A stretch of 64,000 bases of DNA from Falsirhodobacter xinxiangensis (GCF_004959935.1 NZ_SMYN01000015.1:1-64000); one strand, 5' to 3'. Shown: positions 1 through 8,483, counted from the stretch's first letter. The notes: generated from the sequence alone by a model not told the origin. Made by a program: numbers and translations.

Positions 1-17
1 TCTGGCTCTGAAACTCA

Positions 18-383
18 ATGAGTCTGGACCCTAAGCTCATCCAGACGCGGCATGAACACGCGCTGTCGCTTGCTAAGCTGGACAGGACACGTTCTCGCCC
101 TGCAGCGAACGCGGACCTGTTCGAACACACCGCAAAATATATCTATGATCCGGAAAACGCGTGGCTGGGCGGCAACTTGCAGGAGCGAAAGCTCCTTCTG
201 AAGTTATGTTTCGACAGCCCTCTCGTCTACCACAACAGACGAGGCTTTCGAACACCGAAATTGACCCGCATCTTCATGGCATTAGATGCCGCAGAAGAGG
301 GAGAGTCTTATCTGGCGGATGGGGTGGGATTCGAACCCACGGTAGAGTCACCCCTACGCCAGTTTTCAAGACTGGAGCCTTAA
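18..383 (+). pseudogene. C-terminal remnant of a serine-family site-specific recombinase
   Basis: The reading frame opens at ATG 18 just after a TGA at 9-11, so no recombinase N-terminus can be joined in this frame. Residues about 33-88, with a stretch ending YHNRRGFRTPK, resemble the last part of large serine recombinases, where an acidic-aromatic segment precedes a GFRTP motif. The resolvase catalytic domain and zinc-ribbon are absent. The frame then runs without a stop into the tRNA-Ser gene and ends inside it, so the natural C-terminus is also lost. This is probably the relic of an element that sat next to the tRNA. The family call is from motif memory only. Confidence 0.55.
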
Positions 384-404
384 ACCGCTCGGCCACCCAT
401 CCGC
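313..404 (-). tRNA. tRNA-Ser (anticodon UGA)
   Basis: Read on the minus strand, the 92 bases form a class II tRNA. The acceptor arm is GCGGATG paired with CATCCGC and the encoded 3' CCA is present. The D-arm is GGCCGAGCGGTTTAAGGC. The anticodon stem CCAGT/ACTGG encloses the loop CTTGAAA (anticodon TGA), followed by a long variable arm and the T-loop GGTTCGAATCC. A long variable arm with this anticodon identifies serine. The 3' end faces the recombinase remnant at 18-383, the usual side for element insertion. Confidence 0.95.
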
Positions 405-436
405 AGAGGCGCTGAATATCACGCCGGGGGCGAAGT

Positions 437-1135
437 TCAAGCCGCTGCCAACGCCTTCGCAATCGCAAGGAAGTCGGCCGACTTCAGGCTTGCGCCGCCC
501 ACCAGCGCGCCGTTGACGTCCGGCACGGCAAATATCTCGGCGGCGTTGCCCGGCTTGACCGAACCGCCATACAAAAGCGGAACGTCCACCCGCGCGCGTA
601 GGAAGCCATGAACTTCGGCGATTTCCTCCAGCGTTGGCGTGCGGCCTGTGCCGATGGCCCAGACCGGCTCATAAGCGACGACCAGCCGCGCGGGATCGAG
701 CCCGGCGACAGACGCGGCGATCTGCGCGCCAACCACGTCCAGCGTGCGACCCGCGTCGCGTTCCGCCTCGGTCTCGCCCACGCAGACGATGGCGGTCAGC
801 CCTGCGCCTTGGGCGGCCTGCGCCTTCGCGGCCACTTCTTCACTGGTCTCGCCATGATCCGCGCGCCGTTCCGAATGGCCGACGATGACATATTCCGCCC
901 CGGCATCGGCAAGCATCGCGGCGGACAGATCACCCGTATGCGCGCCCGCCCCCTTCGCATGGCAATCCTGCCCGCCCACCGCCAGACCGAACGCAGCGGC
1001 GCGCGCAAGCAGTGTCGCAGGCGGGCAGATCAGCACTTCGCACCCTTCGGGCGCCCCGGCCGCAATGGCCTCGATCTCGGCCAGATCGGCCGCAAGGCCG
1101 TTCATCTTCCAGTTTCCCGCCGCCAGCTTACGCAT
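437..1135 (-). CDS. tpiA: Triosephosphate isomerase
   Basis: Interconverts dihydroxyacetone phosphate and glyceraldehyde 3-phosphate in cytosolic glycolysis and gluconeogenesis. The 232-residue product has the substrate-binding Asn and Lys of GNWKMNG near the N-terminus, the electrophilic His in VGHSERR, the catalytic Glu in [10 protein letters not shown], and the phosphate-binding YGGSV near the end. It is slightly shorter than the usual 250 residues. The start is the ATG six bases after a GGAGG Shine-Dalgarno; the frame also opens two codons earlier at TTG. A core metabolic gene this close to a plasmid-type origin is notable. Confidence 0.95.
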   Translation of the reverse strand: MRKLAAGNWKMNGLAADLAEIEAIAAGAPEGCEVLICPPATLLARAAAFGLAVGGQDCHAKGAGAHTGDLSAAMLADAGAEYVIVGHSERRADHGETSEEVAAKAQAAQGAGLTAIVCVGETEAERDAGRTLDVVGAQIAASVAGLDPARLVVAYEPVWAIGTGRTPTLEEIAEVHGFLRARVDVPLLYGGSVKPGNAAEIFAVPDVNGALVGGASLKSADFLAIAKALAAA

Positions 1136-1192
1136 CCACAACCTCCATTGAACGGGCGGAGGTTACGCGAGACGGACGTGGCAGGGAAGCCG

Positions 1193-1543
1193 TCACATGT
1201 CCTTGAACTTGATGGATTCCCCACAGCCGCATGCCTCGGCCACATTCGGATTGCGGAATTTGAACCCCGATTCCAGAAGCGAGGTCTCGTAGTCGATCTC
1301 GGTCCCGAACAGGAACATCTGCGCCATGGGGGCGATCATCACCCGCGCGCCATCTTGCTCGACCGTCTCGTCCATCGGGTTCACCTCGGACACATAGTCC
1401 ATGGTGTATTCCATCCCGGCGCAGCCGCCCTTCTTTACGCCGATCCGAAGACCGGCAGAGTTCTGCTTCGTCATCAGCCGCGCGATCTGCCGCGCCGCCG
1501 CCGGGGTGATGCTGACCGCCTGCTTGCCGGGGATCGAGAACAT
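1193..1543 (-). CDS. sufA: Fe-S cluster assembly A-type carrier (SufA/ErpA/IscA family)
   Basis: A small A-type carrier (116 residues) that delivers Fe-S clusters from the scaffold to apoproteins. The family's three cysteines are present: one in KKGGCAGMEY and two in the C-terminal ACGCGES. AAGGAG lies seven bases before the chosen ATG, which supports this start over an upstream in-frame opening at 1615. It reads toward tpiA and is followed by it after a short gap. SufA, ErpA and IscA cannot be separated by motif alone, so the gene symbol is a best guess. Confidence 0.85.
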   Translation of the reverse strand: MFSIPGKQAVSITPAAARQIARLMTKQNSAGLRIGVKKGGCAGMEYTMDYVSEVNPMDETVEQDGARVMIAPMAQMFLFGTEIDYETSLLESGFKFRNPNVAEACGCGESIKFKDM

Positions 1544-1601
1544 GGGGCTACTCCTTGGAACGTCCTTGAAAATGGGGCCTCCGGCGCGCGGCTGCAAGAG
1601 G

Positions 1602-2744
1602 TCAGTCGAAGGCACCGGGGTGCAACTCCTCCCAGAACAGCCGAACCGCTTCCGCGTTCAGCGCACTCATCCAGCCGTGCCGCTCGAAATCGTCGCGCGC
1701 CGCGCCCGACAGCATCGACAGGAACAGCCGCCGGTCGGCGTCGCGCTGCGTCGGCGTCCGGCTCGACACCAGCTCCTGTATCCGGCTCAGCTGTTGCGCG
1801 CGCGGCGACAGCACCGCAGGTTCCGGCACCCGCAGCGCCGCCGTCAAATAGCCGACGGGGTTCCTGATACCCCCCTGCCCTTCCACATGATCCAGCTTGG
1901 CATCGACATGCCCTTCCCCATGTTCGGCGATCCACTGCCGCGCCAGCCGGTCCGCCGCACCCAGACGGCGCAACCGCTCATAAACGGGCGAGCGCCGGGT
2001 CCCTTCCCCGTCATCCAGATCCAGAATCGCAAGCTGCGGGTTCTCGCGGATCAGGAACCGGATATCGGTCACCGTCCGGCCCATCTTCCGCGTCTCCGGC
2101 TCGATCACGATGTTCGAGGACCGGTTGACCTCCTCCACCGCGGGCTTGATGATCTTGGCATTCAGATGCTTGAACACCTCGTAATAGGCGCTGTCGTTCA
2201 CGCCCATCAACCGCCGGAATATATCCAGCGACCACCACCCGGTGCTGCCCGTCCGCACGAAGCGATAACAGTTCTCATACAGCGCCAGCGCATGCCCCGA
2301 GGTGAAGCGCCGCTGGATGTTCAGGTTGATCAGCGCAAAGACCTTCGGATCGTTCAGCTTCGACGCCAGCGCCGGCGAATACCCATATTCGCAAACCCCG
2401 CCCTTCAGCTTGGCATAGGACAGCAGCGAGGACACACCCCATTCCTGCCGCCCCTCCTCGTCCAGCATGTCCCACTCGGCCACCGTCTCGGCCAGCCCGC
2501 GCAGCGCCGCCTTCAGCGTGTCCATATCGTTCGAATTGTATCCGATCATCAGGCACAGCGTGCGCGCATCGATCCGGTGCACCTGCTGCGTCACCAGCGT
2601 GTCATAGGCATTCAGCAGCAGCACGTTCGACAACCGCCGCTGCAACAACGACAGCTTGCCTGATACATGGATCGCCGCCACATGCTTCTTGACCGCCCCG
2701 CGCCGCAACGCTCCGGTCAACTGGTCCCTGGGGATGTCGTTCAT
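1602..2744 (-). CDS. repA: Plasmid/chromid replication initiator, Rep_3 (RepA/RepB winged-helix) type
   Basis: The 380-residue protein resembles Rep_3-type initiators, which bind iterons through two winged-helix domains and melt the origin. The N-terminal half (KLSLLQRRLSNVLLLNAYDTL onward) and the central FTSGHALALYENCYRF and GWWSLDIFRRLMGV segments match the pattern of this family. The C-terminal 100 residues look like an extension rather than part of the core. Its start faces the iteron array at 2822-3067, and parAB diverge on the other side, so the layout repA / origin / parAB is that of a low-copy replicon. The initiator subclass was not tested. Confidence 0.85.
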   Translation of the reverse strand: MNDIPRDQLTGALRRGAVKKHVAAIHVSGKLSLLQRRLSNVLLLNAYDTLVTQQVHRIDARTLCLMIGYNSNDMDTLKAALRGLAETVAEWDMLDEEGRQEWGVSSLLSYAKLKGGVCEYGYSPALASKLNDPKVFALINLNIQRRFTSGHALALYENCYRFVRTGSTGWWSLDIFRRLMGVNDSAYYEVFKHLNAKIIKPAVEEVNRSSNIVIEPETRKMGRTVTDIRFLIRENPQLAILDLDDGEGTRRSPVYERLRRLGAADRLARQWIAEHGEGHVDAKLDHVEGQGGIRNPVGYLTAALRVPEPAVLSPRAQQLSRIQELVSSRTPTQRDADRRLFLSMLSGAARDDFERHGWMSALNAEAVRLFWEELHPGAFD

Positions 2745-2848
2745 CCGCCTGCCTCATCACTGCTCCGGAGTCTTCGCGACTCTCTGCCCCCGAGGCTAAA
2801 CCCAAAGGCACCCACCCACAAGCGCCCTTCCGGCACCTTTCCACCCAT

Positions 2849-2867
2849 CCCGTATCCGGGCACCTTT
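2849..2867 (+). repeat. Iteron, perfect copy CCCGTATCCGGGCACCTTT
   Basis: An isolated exact copy of the 19-base iteron. A degenerate copy retaining GGCACCTTT lies just upstream at 2822-2840. Confidence 0.75.
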
Positions 2868-2884
2868 GACGCAGAGGTTCCGCG

Positions 2885-2903
2885 AAAGGTATCCGTTTAC
2901 GGG
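2885..2903 (-). repeat. Inverted iteron copy
   Basis: Read on the minus strand this is CCCGTAAACGGATACCTTT, matching the iteron at 15 of 19 positions in the opposite orientation. Inverted iterons near the initiator promoter often serve initiator autoregulation; that role is inferred here. Confidence 0.6.
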
Positions 2904-3004
2904 ACGGGCCCTGTGGACAACCCAATCGCCACCTTCACCATCCCCAAAAAAACCAAGGAAAACCCCCTTCCGATTCGCTTTTCGGCAGAATCAGCACCCT
3001 TCAT

Positions 3005-3067
3005 CCCGTATCCGGGCACCTTTCACCCCGTATTCGGTCACCCCACATCCCGAACACGGGCACCTTT
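3005..3067 (+). repeat. Tandem iteron array, 22-bp period
   Basis: Three copies begin at 3005 (perfect), 3027 (14/19 matches) and 3049 (16/19), exactly 22 bases apart, about two helical turns. A further degenerate copy retaining GCACC is in the same phase at 2983. This regular spacing is typical of initiator-binding iterons. The AT-rich segment starts immediately after the last copy. Confidence 0.8.
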
Positions 3068-3257
3068 GGCAAGAATTCATGTTTCTAAACATAGACTTGC
3101 TGGCTCCAAAGATTCTAAAATATCCAAAGATTCGAAACTTCAGGTTGCTGCTTTTTTCGATATTTCCTTGGAAAGGGGTCTTGGCGATTCACATCTGGCT
3201 TCGGATGTGCGACTGAACGACGAATATCTGGATAAATCGCGTACAAGAGAGCGCAGG

Positions 3258-4643
3258 ATGAGCAGCAAATCAGATCTTCCGCCCTATTTCGGCATCGACC
3301 CAGAGGAGGAGGCCGCCCGCCTCGCCCAACCTATAGATACGTCGCGATTCGCCAAGGCCGCGGCTTTCGCGGCACGGGGGCGCGACGATCTGGCCAAGCG
3401 CGGCTATGCCCCGGACGGCAAGAAGCGCCTTCGCCGTTTCTCCACTTGGGAAGTGTGCAAATACCTCATCCCCATCGCTCCGGCCCATCTCCGCCGTGTC
3501 CTCAAATCGCATCCGGACCTGCCGCAGGGCACCGGCGAAGGTGGCGCGAAATGGTTCACACTGGACGAAATCCTTATCCTTCGCGATCATTTCGCAACCG
3601 AGGGTGCAGGCTGGCGCGAATACAAGGCGTGGCGTCCCGAAGGGCTTCCGGCGAAGGTCGTCGCAGTTGCGAACTTCAAGGGCGGCGTCGGCAAGACTTC
3701 GACCGCTGCCCACCTTGCCATGTCGGCGGCACTTGACGGATACCGCGTCCTTGTCATCGACCTCGACAGCCAGGGCTCGATGACCTCGATCATGGGCGGT
3801 CAGGTCACCGACGAATGGCAGACCGCCTTCCCCATGCTGGCCCGCGATTTCGCCATGCATCTTCAGGCTGAAAACAAAGTGCGCGAGGCTGCGGGCCAGC
3901 CCCCCCTGCCCTTCGACGAAACCTTGACCGAGGCGCTGAAGGTTTCGCCGCGAAACCTGATCCAGAAAACCCATTGGCCGAACATCGACCTGATCGGTGC
4001 TCAGCTGAACCTCTACTGGGCCGAATTTCAGGTGCCGGTCTGGCGGATGCAGCTTCGAAACTGGCCGCTCTGGGACAGTCTGGGGAATGCATTGTCCGAT
4101 GCTGGCATCCTTGACGAATACGATATCGTCCTTTTGGACACGGCCCCTGCCCTTGGCTATCTGACCATCAACGCCCTTTCGGCGGCAGATATCCTGCTCG
4201 TGCCGCTGGGCGCGTCCTTCCTCGAATTCGACTCGACCGGACGCTTCTTCGACATGATCTACTCCACCTTCGCTTCGATCGAAGAAGGTGAAAACCGTGC
4301 CCGCCGCGCCGACGGACTGCCCGAGATGCGGTTCGAATGGGATGCCGTGCGGGCGCTGATCACCCGGTTCGATCCTGCCCAGCAGACGGATCTGGCGAAT
4401 GTGGTCCAGGCCTATTTCGGGGATTTCATGACCACCTATCGGCAGGAGATCACCGCCATGGTCGGTCAGGCCGGCGAGCAGGTTTCGGGAATCTACGAAA
4501 CCGATTATCGTGACTTCAACCGCGACACCTATGTCCGGGGGCGCGAAACCTTCGATCAGACATGGGCCGAGGTGAAACGCGTGCTTCTGGGAACCTGGTG
4601 GCGCGATATGAAACTGGCCGAGAAGGAGGCGGAGAATGGCTAA
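3258..4643 (+). CDS. parA: ParA-type partition ATPase
   Basis: Walker-type ATPase that moves replicon copies apart together with ParB. The 461-residue product has an N-terminal helix-turn-helix-like region (about residues 55-110, with FTLDEILILRDHF), then the deviant Walker A KGGVGKTST near residue 141, VLVIDLDSQGS (A') near 165 and VLLDTAPALGYLT (B) near 290. The frame is open far upstream to 2667, but the segment before 3258 is the iteron/AT-rich region, so the ATG at 3258 is chosen. It overlaps parB by eight bases, implying translational coupling. A parS-like palindrome lies inside the gene at 3942-3956. Confidence 0.93.
   Translation: MSSKSDLPPYFGIDPEEEAARLAQPIDTSRFAKAAAFAARGRDDLAKRGYAPDGKKRLRRFSTWEVCKYLIPIAPAHLRRVLKSHPDLPQGTGEGGAKWFTLDEILILRDHFATEGAGWREYKAWRPEGLPAKVVAVANFKGGVGKTSTAAHLAMSAALDGYRVLVIDLDSQGSMTSIMGGQVTDEWQTAFPMLARDFAMHLQAENKVREAAGQPPLPFDETLTEALKVSPRNLIQKTHWPNIDLIGAQLNLYWAEFQVPVWRMQLRNWPLWDSLGNALSDAGILDEYDIVLLDTAPALGYLTINALSAADILLVPLGASFLEFDSTGRFFDMIYSTFASIEEGENRARRADGLPEMRFEWDAVRALITRFDPAQQTDLANVVQAYFGDFMTTYRQEITAMVGQAGEQVSGIYETDYRDFNRDTYVRGRETFDQTWAEVKRVLLGTWWRDMKLAEKEAENG
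3942..3956. promoter_or_regulatory. parS-like site GTTTCGCCGCGAAAC (copy 1, inside parA)
   Basis: A 15-base near-palindrome with arms GTTTCG(C) and (G)CGAAAC around one central base. The identical sequence recurs at 4698-4712 and 5711-5725, so all copies lie within 1.8 kb around parB. The shape resembles the ParB site TGTTTCACGTGAAACA, with a GC-rich core. Confidence 0.65.
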
Positions 4644-5709
4644 ACGCAGGAAGCTCGAAGCGCCGTCCGCCGATGATCTCACGCGGTTCGAGGAGGAGTT
4701 TCGCCGCGAAACCTCCCGCATGCCGCTGGTCGCGCCCATCAGCCAGGTCGCAGCCGAGGCCGCCAGCGCGCATGATCCGCGCCCACCCGTCGAGCGTGCG
4801 GAGGCCGCCAAGGACCGCGTCGATGCCGAACGCCACCGGGATGCCGACCGCCGCGGTCTGATGCTGCGGGAAATCCCGCTGACGGATATCGAACCCGACG
4901 CCATCGTTCGCGATCGCATCGCGCTGGACAGTGACGAGCTGACCGAGTTGCAGCTTTCCATTGCCGCGCAGGGCATGCGCCTCCCGGTCGAGGTGTTCGA
5001 GATGGAGGGGCCCGGCAAGCGCTACGGTCTTCTGTCCGGCTATCGGCGCCTCCGCGCAGTCCAGAACCTCCTCGCGCTTAGCGGTCAGGAAAAATACCTG
5101 ACCATCAAAGCCATTGTCCGCGACCCCGAGGCAATGGGCGGAACCTTTGCCGCCATGGTCGAGGAAAACGAGGTCCGCGCCAACCTGAGCCATTTCGAGC
5201 GCGGGCGCATCGCCGTCATCGCCGCAAAGCAAGGCGCGTTTCCGAATGTCGAAGCCGCGGTGGATGCGCTGTTCGTGTCGGCCTCCAAGGCCAAAAGGTC
5301 CAAGGTCCGCTCCTTCGCGCTGGTCTTCGAAGAACTGGGCGACATGCTGACTTTTCCCGGCGCCTTGCGTGAAAAGGACGGGCTGAAGATCGCCGCCGCC
5401 CTGCGCGATGGGCATGAGGCCGCGCTGCGCGAAGCCTTGGCAGACCGCACGCCCGAAAGCCCCGAGGAGGAGATGCAGATCATCGATGACGGGATCGCGG
5501 GCCTTCAATCGGCGGCACCGCGGCCCGAAAGGGGAGGGCGACCGAAATCCGTCTCTCGCGGGCGCAAGGCACGGCTTGCGACGCAAATAACCCTGACATC
5601 GGGTGTCGATTCCAACGGTTGGTTCATCCGGCTGGACGGCGACCGGGTCAGCGCGGATCTGGTCGAAGCCGCGATGTTGGAACTGGAGAGGCTGCTGGGT
5701 CCGGCATGA
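4636..5709 (+). CDS. parB: ParB-type partition protein (plasmid RepB-like)
   Basis: Centromere-binding protein that loads at parS and works with ParA. The 357 residues include a ParB/Srx-like domain at about 75-200, seen in LSGYRRLRAVQ and in EENEVRANLSHFERGRIA, which resembles the family's ENxxRxxLSxFE region. A helix-turn-helix region follows, then a basic linker and a small C-terminal dimerisation region. It overlaps parA by eight bases and is followed directly by a parS-like copy. Copy 2 falls inside the gene and encodes FRRET near residue 23. Confidence 0.92.
   Translation: MAKRRKLEAPSADDLTRFEEEFRRETSRMPLVAPISQVAAEAASAHDPRPPVERAEAAKDRVDAERHRDADRRGLMLREIPLTDIEPDAIVRDRIALDSDELTELQLSIAAQGMRLPVEVFEMEGPGKRYGLLSGYRRLRAVQNLLALSGQEKYLTIKAIVRDPEAMGGTFAAMVEENEVRANLSHFERGRIAVIAAKQGAFPNVEAAVDALFVSASKAKRSKVRSFALVFEELGDMLTFPGALREKDGLKIAAALRDGHEAALREALADRTPESPEEEMQIIDDGIAGLQSAAPRPERGGRPKSVSRGRKARLATQITLTSGVDSNGWFIRLDGDRVSADLVEAAMLELERLLGPA
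4698..4712. promoter_or_regulatory. parS-like site, copy 2 (inside parB)
   Basis: Exact repeat of GTTTCGCCGCGAAAC within the parB coding sequence. Conservation of all 15 bases in an unrelated codon context argues against chance. Confidence 0.65.
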
Positions 5710-5710
5710 G

Positions 5711-5725
5711 GTTTCGCCGCGAAAC
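5711..5725. promoter_or_regulatory. parS-like site, copy 3 (just after parB)
   Basis: Exact repeat one base after the parB TGA stop. With the flanking G and C it becomes a 17-base near-palindrome, as at copy 1. Confidence 0.7.
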
Positions 5726-5794
5726 CGTCAGCCTCGGGCCGAAACGTGAACATGCAGGCGCCGCAAGCGCGAAGCGTTTGCCCGCGGGCCGATG

Positions 5795-5815
5795 CCTCCC
5801 CCTGAGCGGGGGAGG
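5795..5815. terminator. GC hairpin between convergent parB and takP
   Basis: Perfect 8-bp stem CCTCCCCC/GGGGGAGG with a 5-base loop. Neither strand has a following T-tract, so this is a hairpin in a convergent gap, a possible bidirectional terminator rather than a canonical one. Confidence 0.45.
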
Positions 5816-5835
5816 TTGAGGGGCGCGGTTTCCGG

Positions 5836-6936
5836 CTATTGCCCCGCCGCTTGCGCTGCATAGGCATAGCTTTCATAGCTGTATTCGGCGACGCGGAACC
5901 ATTCGAACCCCTCGTCGCGGAATTTCTTCCAGCCCGGATAGATCGCGGCCCACTCCGGCACGCGTTCGCTGTATTCGGCGTAAAGCTCGAACGTCGCCTT
6001 GTAGGCGGCTTGCATCACATCCATCGGCAGGGGGCGGAGTTGCGCCCCTTTGCCAACCAGCGACCGGATCGCGTCCTTGTTCTTCACATCGTAAAGCGCC
6101 TGCATGTTGATGTTCGCGGCCTTGCAGGCCGTGTCCAGCGCCGCCTTGAACTCTTCAGGAAGGGCGTCATGCTGCTGGCGGTTGATGAAGAAGTGGATCG
6201 TCAGACCGCCTTCCCAGAACGCGGGATAATAGTAATAGGGCGCGATCTGATAGAAGCCGAGCCGTTCGTCGTCATAGGGGCCGACCCATTCCGCGGCGTC
6301 GATCGTCCCGCGTTCCAGCGCCGGATAGATGTCGCCGCCCGGAAGTTGCTGCGGCACGACGCCAAGGCGCGACATGACCTCGCCCGCGACGCCTGCGATG
6401 CGCATTTTCAAACCCGAAAGATCGGCCAAGCTGTTGATTTCCTTGCGATACCAGCCGCCCATCTGCGCGCCGGTGCCGCCGCCGGGTTTGCCGATCATGT
6501 TATAGGCGGACAAGAACTCGTCATAGGCTTCGTTGCCACCGCCATGATAGAGCCACGCATTCTGCAGCCGGGAATTGAGGCCGAAGGGAATGGCCGAGCC
6601 GATGGCGAAGGTAGGGTTCTTGCCGGTGAAATAGTATCCGCAGGTATGGGCGATCTCGACCGTGCCGGCCTGCACGGCGTCGATGGCTTGCGGGCCGGGA
6701 ACAAGCTCGCCGGCTTGAAAGACCTGAATCTGGAAACGGCCGCCGGTCATGGCGGACAGCGCCTCGGCCATGACGGTCGCGCCGCCATAGATCGTGTCGA
6801 GGTTGTTGGGAAAGCCCGAGGTCAGGCGCCAGCGGACTTCCGGCTGGCTTTGCGCCACCGCCGGAGCCGCCAATGCGGTGGCGGCCCCGGCAAGGGCGCT
6901 TCGGGACAGGAAACGGCGACGGTCTATGGACTTCAT
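5836..6936 (-). CDS. takP: TRAP transporter substrate-binding protein, DctP/TakP type
   Basis: Periplasmic receptor of a TRAP importer (366 residues). The N-terminus has a twin-arginine leader (DRRRFLSRSALAGAATAL, then an AVA-type cleavage site). GGWYRKEI, MRIAGVAGEVMSRLG and AAEWVGPYDD match the TakP branch, whose Rhodobacter member binds 2-oxo acids such as pyruvate. The Trp-Val-Gly-Pro-Tyr-Asp segment lies where TakP contacts ligand and sodium. It is last in a dctQ-dctM-takP order with short spacing. Substrate is inferred from the branch and could be lactate or another small carboxylate. Confidence 0.88.
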   Translation of the reverse strand: MKSIDRRRFLSRSALAGAATALAAPAVAQSQPEVRWRLTSGFPNNLDTIYGGATVMAEALSAMTGGRFQIQVFQAGELVPGPQAIDAVQAGTVEIAHTCGYYFTGKNPTFAIGSAIPFGLNSRLQNAWLYHGGGNEAYDEFLSAYNMIGKPGGGTGAQMGGWYRKEINSLADLSGLKMRIAGVAGEVMSRLGVVPQQLPGGDIYPALERGTIDAAEWVGPYDDERLGFYQIAPYYYYPAFWEGGLTIHFFINRQQHDALPEEFKAALDTACKAANINMQALYDVKNKDAIRSLVGKGAQLRPLPMDVMQAAYKATFELYAEYSERVPEWAAIYPGWKKFRDEGFEWFRVAEYSYESYAYAAQAAGQ

Positions 6937-6956
6937 GTGGTTCTCCTCCGTGAAAA

Positions 6957-8483
6957 TCAGTTTGCGGGTGTGCCGAAGCTGGGCGGCGGGGGCAGGGCAG
7001 GGGCCCCGCCCGGCGCAGGGGGCGCGCCGAAGGTGGGGACAGAGGGCATCGCGAAGCCGTCGGTTCCCGGCATCGGGACGTTGATCTGGATGCTGTCCGG
7101 GTCCGCCGCGACGATGCCGGACCGGTAATGCGTGACAAGGCCGGGGAAGGCGACGACGATCGCCACCATCGCAAGCTGGATCACCAGAAAGGGGATCGCC
7201 CCCATATAGATCTGCCCCGAGGTCACCGGCTGGATCGTGCGGCCCGTCACCCGGTCCTTGTAGGCGCGGCTTGGGGCCACGGATCGCAGGAAGAACAGCG
7301 AGAAGCCGAAGGGCGGATGCATGAACGAGGTCTGCATGTTGATCGCCAGCATCACCCCGAACCAGATCAGATCGATCCCGAGGCTGTCGGCCACCGGGGC
7401 CAGCAGGGGGATGATGATGAAGGCCAGCTCGAAATAGTCGAGGAAGAAGGCGAGGAAGAAGACCAGCAGGTTGGCAAGGATCAGGAAGCCGATCTCGCCC
7501 CCCGGAACCGAGGTCATCAGATGTTCGACCCAGACATGGCCGTTGATGCCATAAAAGGTCAGCGAAAAGACCCGCGCGCCCAGAAGGATGAACAGAACGA
7601 AGGCCGACAGCCGCACGGTGGAGTAGAGCGAGTCGCGCAGCAGTGGCAGGGTCAGTTTGCCGTTCATGGCCGCAAGGACCAGCGCGCCCACCGCGCCCAT
7701 TGCGCCCCCTTCGGTCGGGGTGGCGATGCCGAAGAAGATCGTCCCCAGCACGAGGAAGATCAGGATCAGCGGCGGAATGAGCGAGGTGAGGACCCGGCCC
7801 AGCAGCTTCCAGCCGCGCAGGGTGCGCGCCTCGGGTGGCAGGGCGGGGACCTTGTTCGGTGCGATGATGGAGGTGATGGCGATATAGGCGGCATAGGCGC
7901 CCACCAGCATCAGGCCAGGAACCAGTGCGCCTTTATACATGTCGCCCACCGACCGGCCCAACTGGTCGGCGAGAATGATGAGCACGAGGCTGGGCGGAAT
8001 GATCTGCGCCAGCGTTCCCGAGGCCGCGATGGTGCCTGCCGCGATGCGCCGGTCATAGCCGTATCGCAGCATGATCGGCAATGAAATCAGACCCATGGAG
8101 ATGACAGAGGCCGCGACGACCCCGGTGGTGGCCGCAAGGATCGCACCGACGAAGATGACCGCATAGGCGATGCCGCCGCGGATCGGGCCGAACAGTTGGC
8201 CGATCGTGTCCAGCAGCGCCTCGGCCATGCCGGATCGTTCGAGGATCAGGCCCATGAAGGTGAAGAAGGGGATGGCGAGCAACGTCTCGTTCGACATCTG
8301 GCCGAAGATGCGGTCGGGGATCGCCTGAAACAGGTTGATCGGCAGGAGGCCCATCTCGATCCCGATGAAGCCGAAGACGAAGCCGACGAAGGCCAGCGCG
8401 AAGGCGACCGGATAGCCGATCAGAAGCACCACGATCAGCGAGGCGAACATGATCGGGGCGAGGTTTTCTGCGATGAAGGACAT
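6957..8483 (-). CDS. dctM: TRAP transporter large permease (DctM)
   Basis: Main membrane subunit of the sodium-driven TRAP importer (508 residues), with about a dozen hydrophobic helices and conserved DctM segments such as ATTGVVAASVISMGLISLP and GTLAQIIPPSLVLIIL. The start is placed at the ATG giving MSFIAENLAP; an in-frame opening at 8516 would overlap dctQ. The last 60 residues form a Pro/Ala/Gly-rich tail ending PPPSFGTPAN, longer than usual and probably flexible. It follows dctQ by four bases and precedes takP by 20. Confidence 0.93.
   Translation of the reverse strand: MSFIAENLAPIMFASLIVVLLIGYPVAFALAFVGFVFGFIGIEMGLLPINLFQAIPDRIFGQMSNETLLAIPFFTFMGLILERSGMAEALLDTIGQLFGPIRGGIAYAVIFVGAILAATTGVVAASVISMGLISLPIMLRYGYDRRIAAGTIAASGTLAQIIPPSLVLIILADQLGRSVGDMYKGALVPGLMLVGAYAAYIAITSIIAPNKVPALPPEARTLRGWKLLGRVLTSLIPPLILIFLVLGTIFFGIATPTEGGAMGAVGALVLAAMNGKLTLPLLRDSLYSTVRLSAFVLFILLGARVFSLTFYGINGHVWVEHLMTSVPGGEIGFLILANLLVFFLAFFLDYFELAFIIIPLLAPVADSLGIDLIWFGVMLAINMQTSFMHPPFGFSLFFLRSVAPSRAYKDRVTGRTIQPVTSGQIYMGAIPFLVIQLAMVAIVVAFPGLVTHYRSGIVAADPDSIQINVPMPGTDGFAMPSVPTFGAPPAPGGAPALPPPPSFGTPAN

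Larger units (their letters stand above)
2745..3257. other. Putative origin of vegetative replication between repA and parA
   Basis: This 513-base gap carries no convincing gene. Its left part holds repeated copies of the iteron CCCGTATCCGGGCACCTTT. Its right part (about 3068-3190) is conspicuously AT-rich for this genome, with runs such as TTCTAAAATATCC, and includes a perfect 6-2-6 palindrome ATGTTTCTAAACAT. Iterons next to the initiator gene plus an AT-rich unwinding candidate form the standard layout of a Rep_3-controlled oriV. The region presumably also carries the promoters of repA (leftward) and parA (rightward). Confidence 0.75.
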
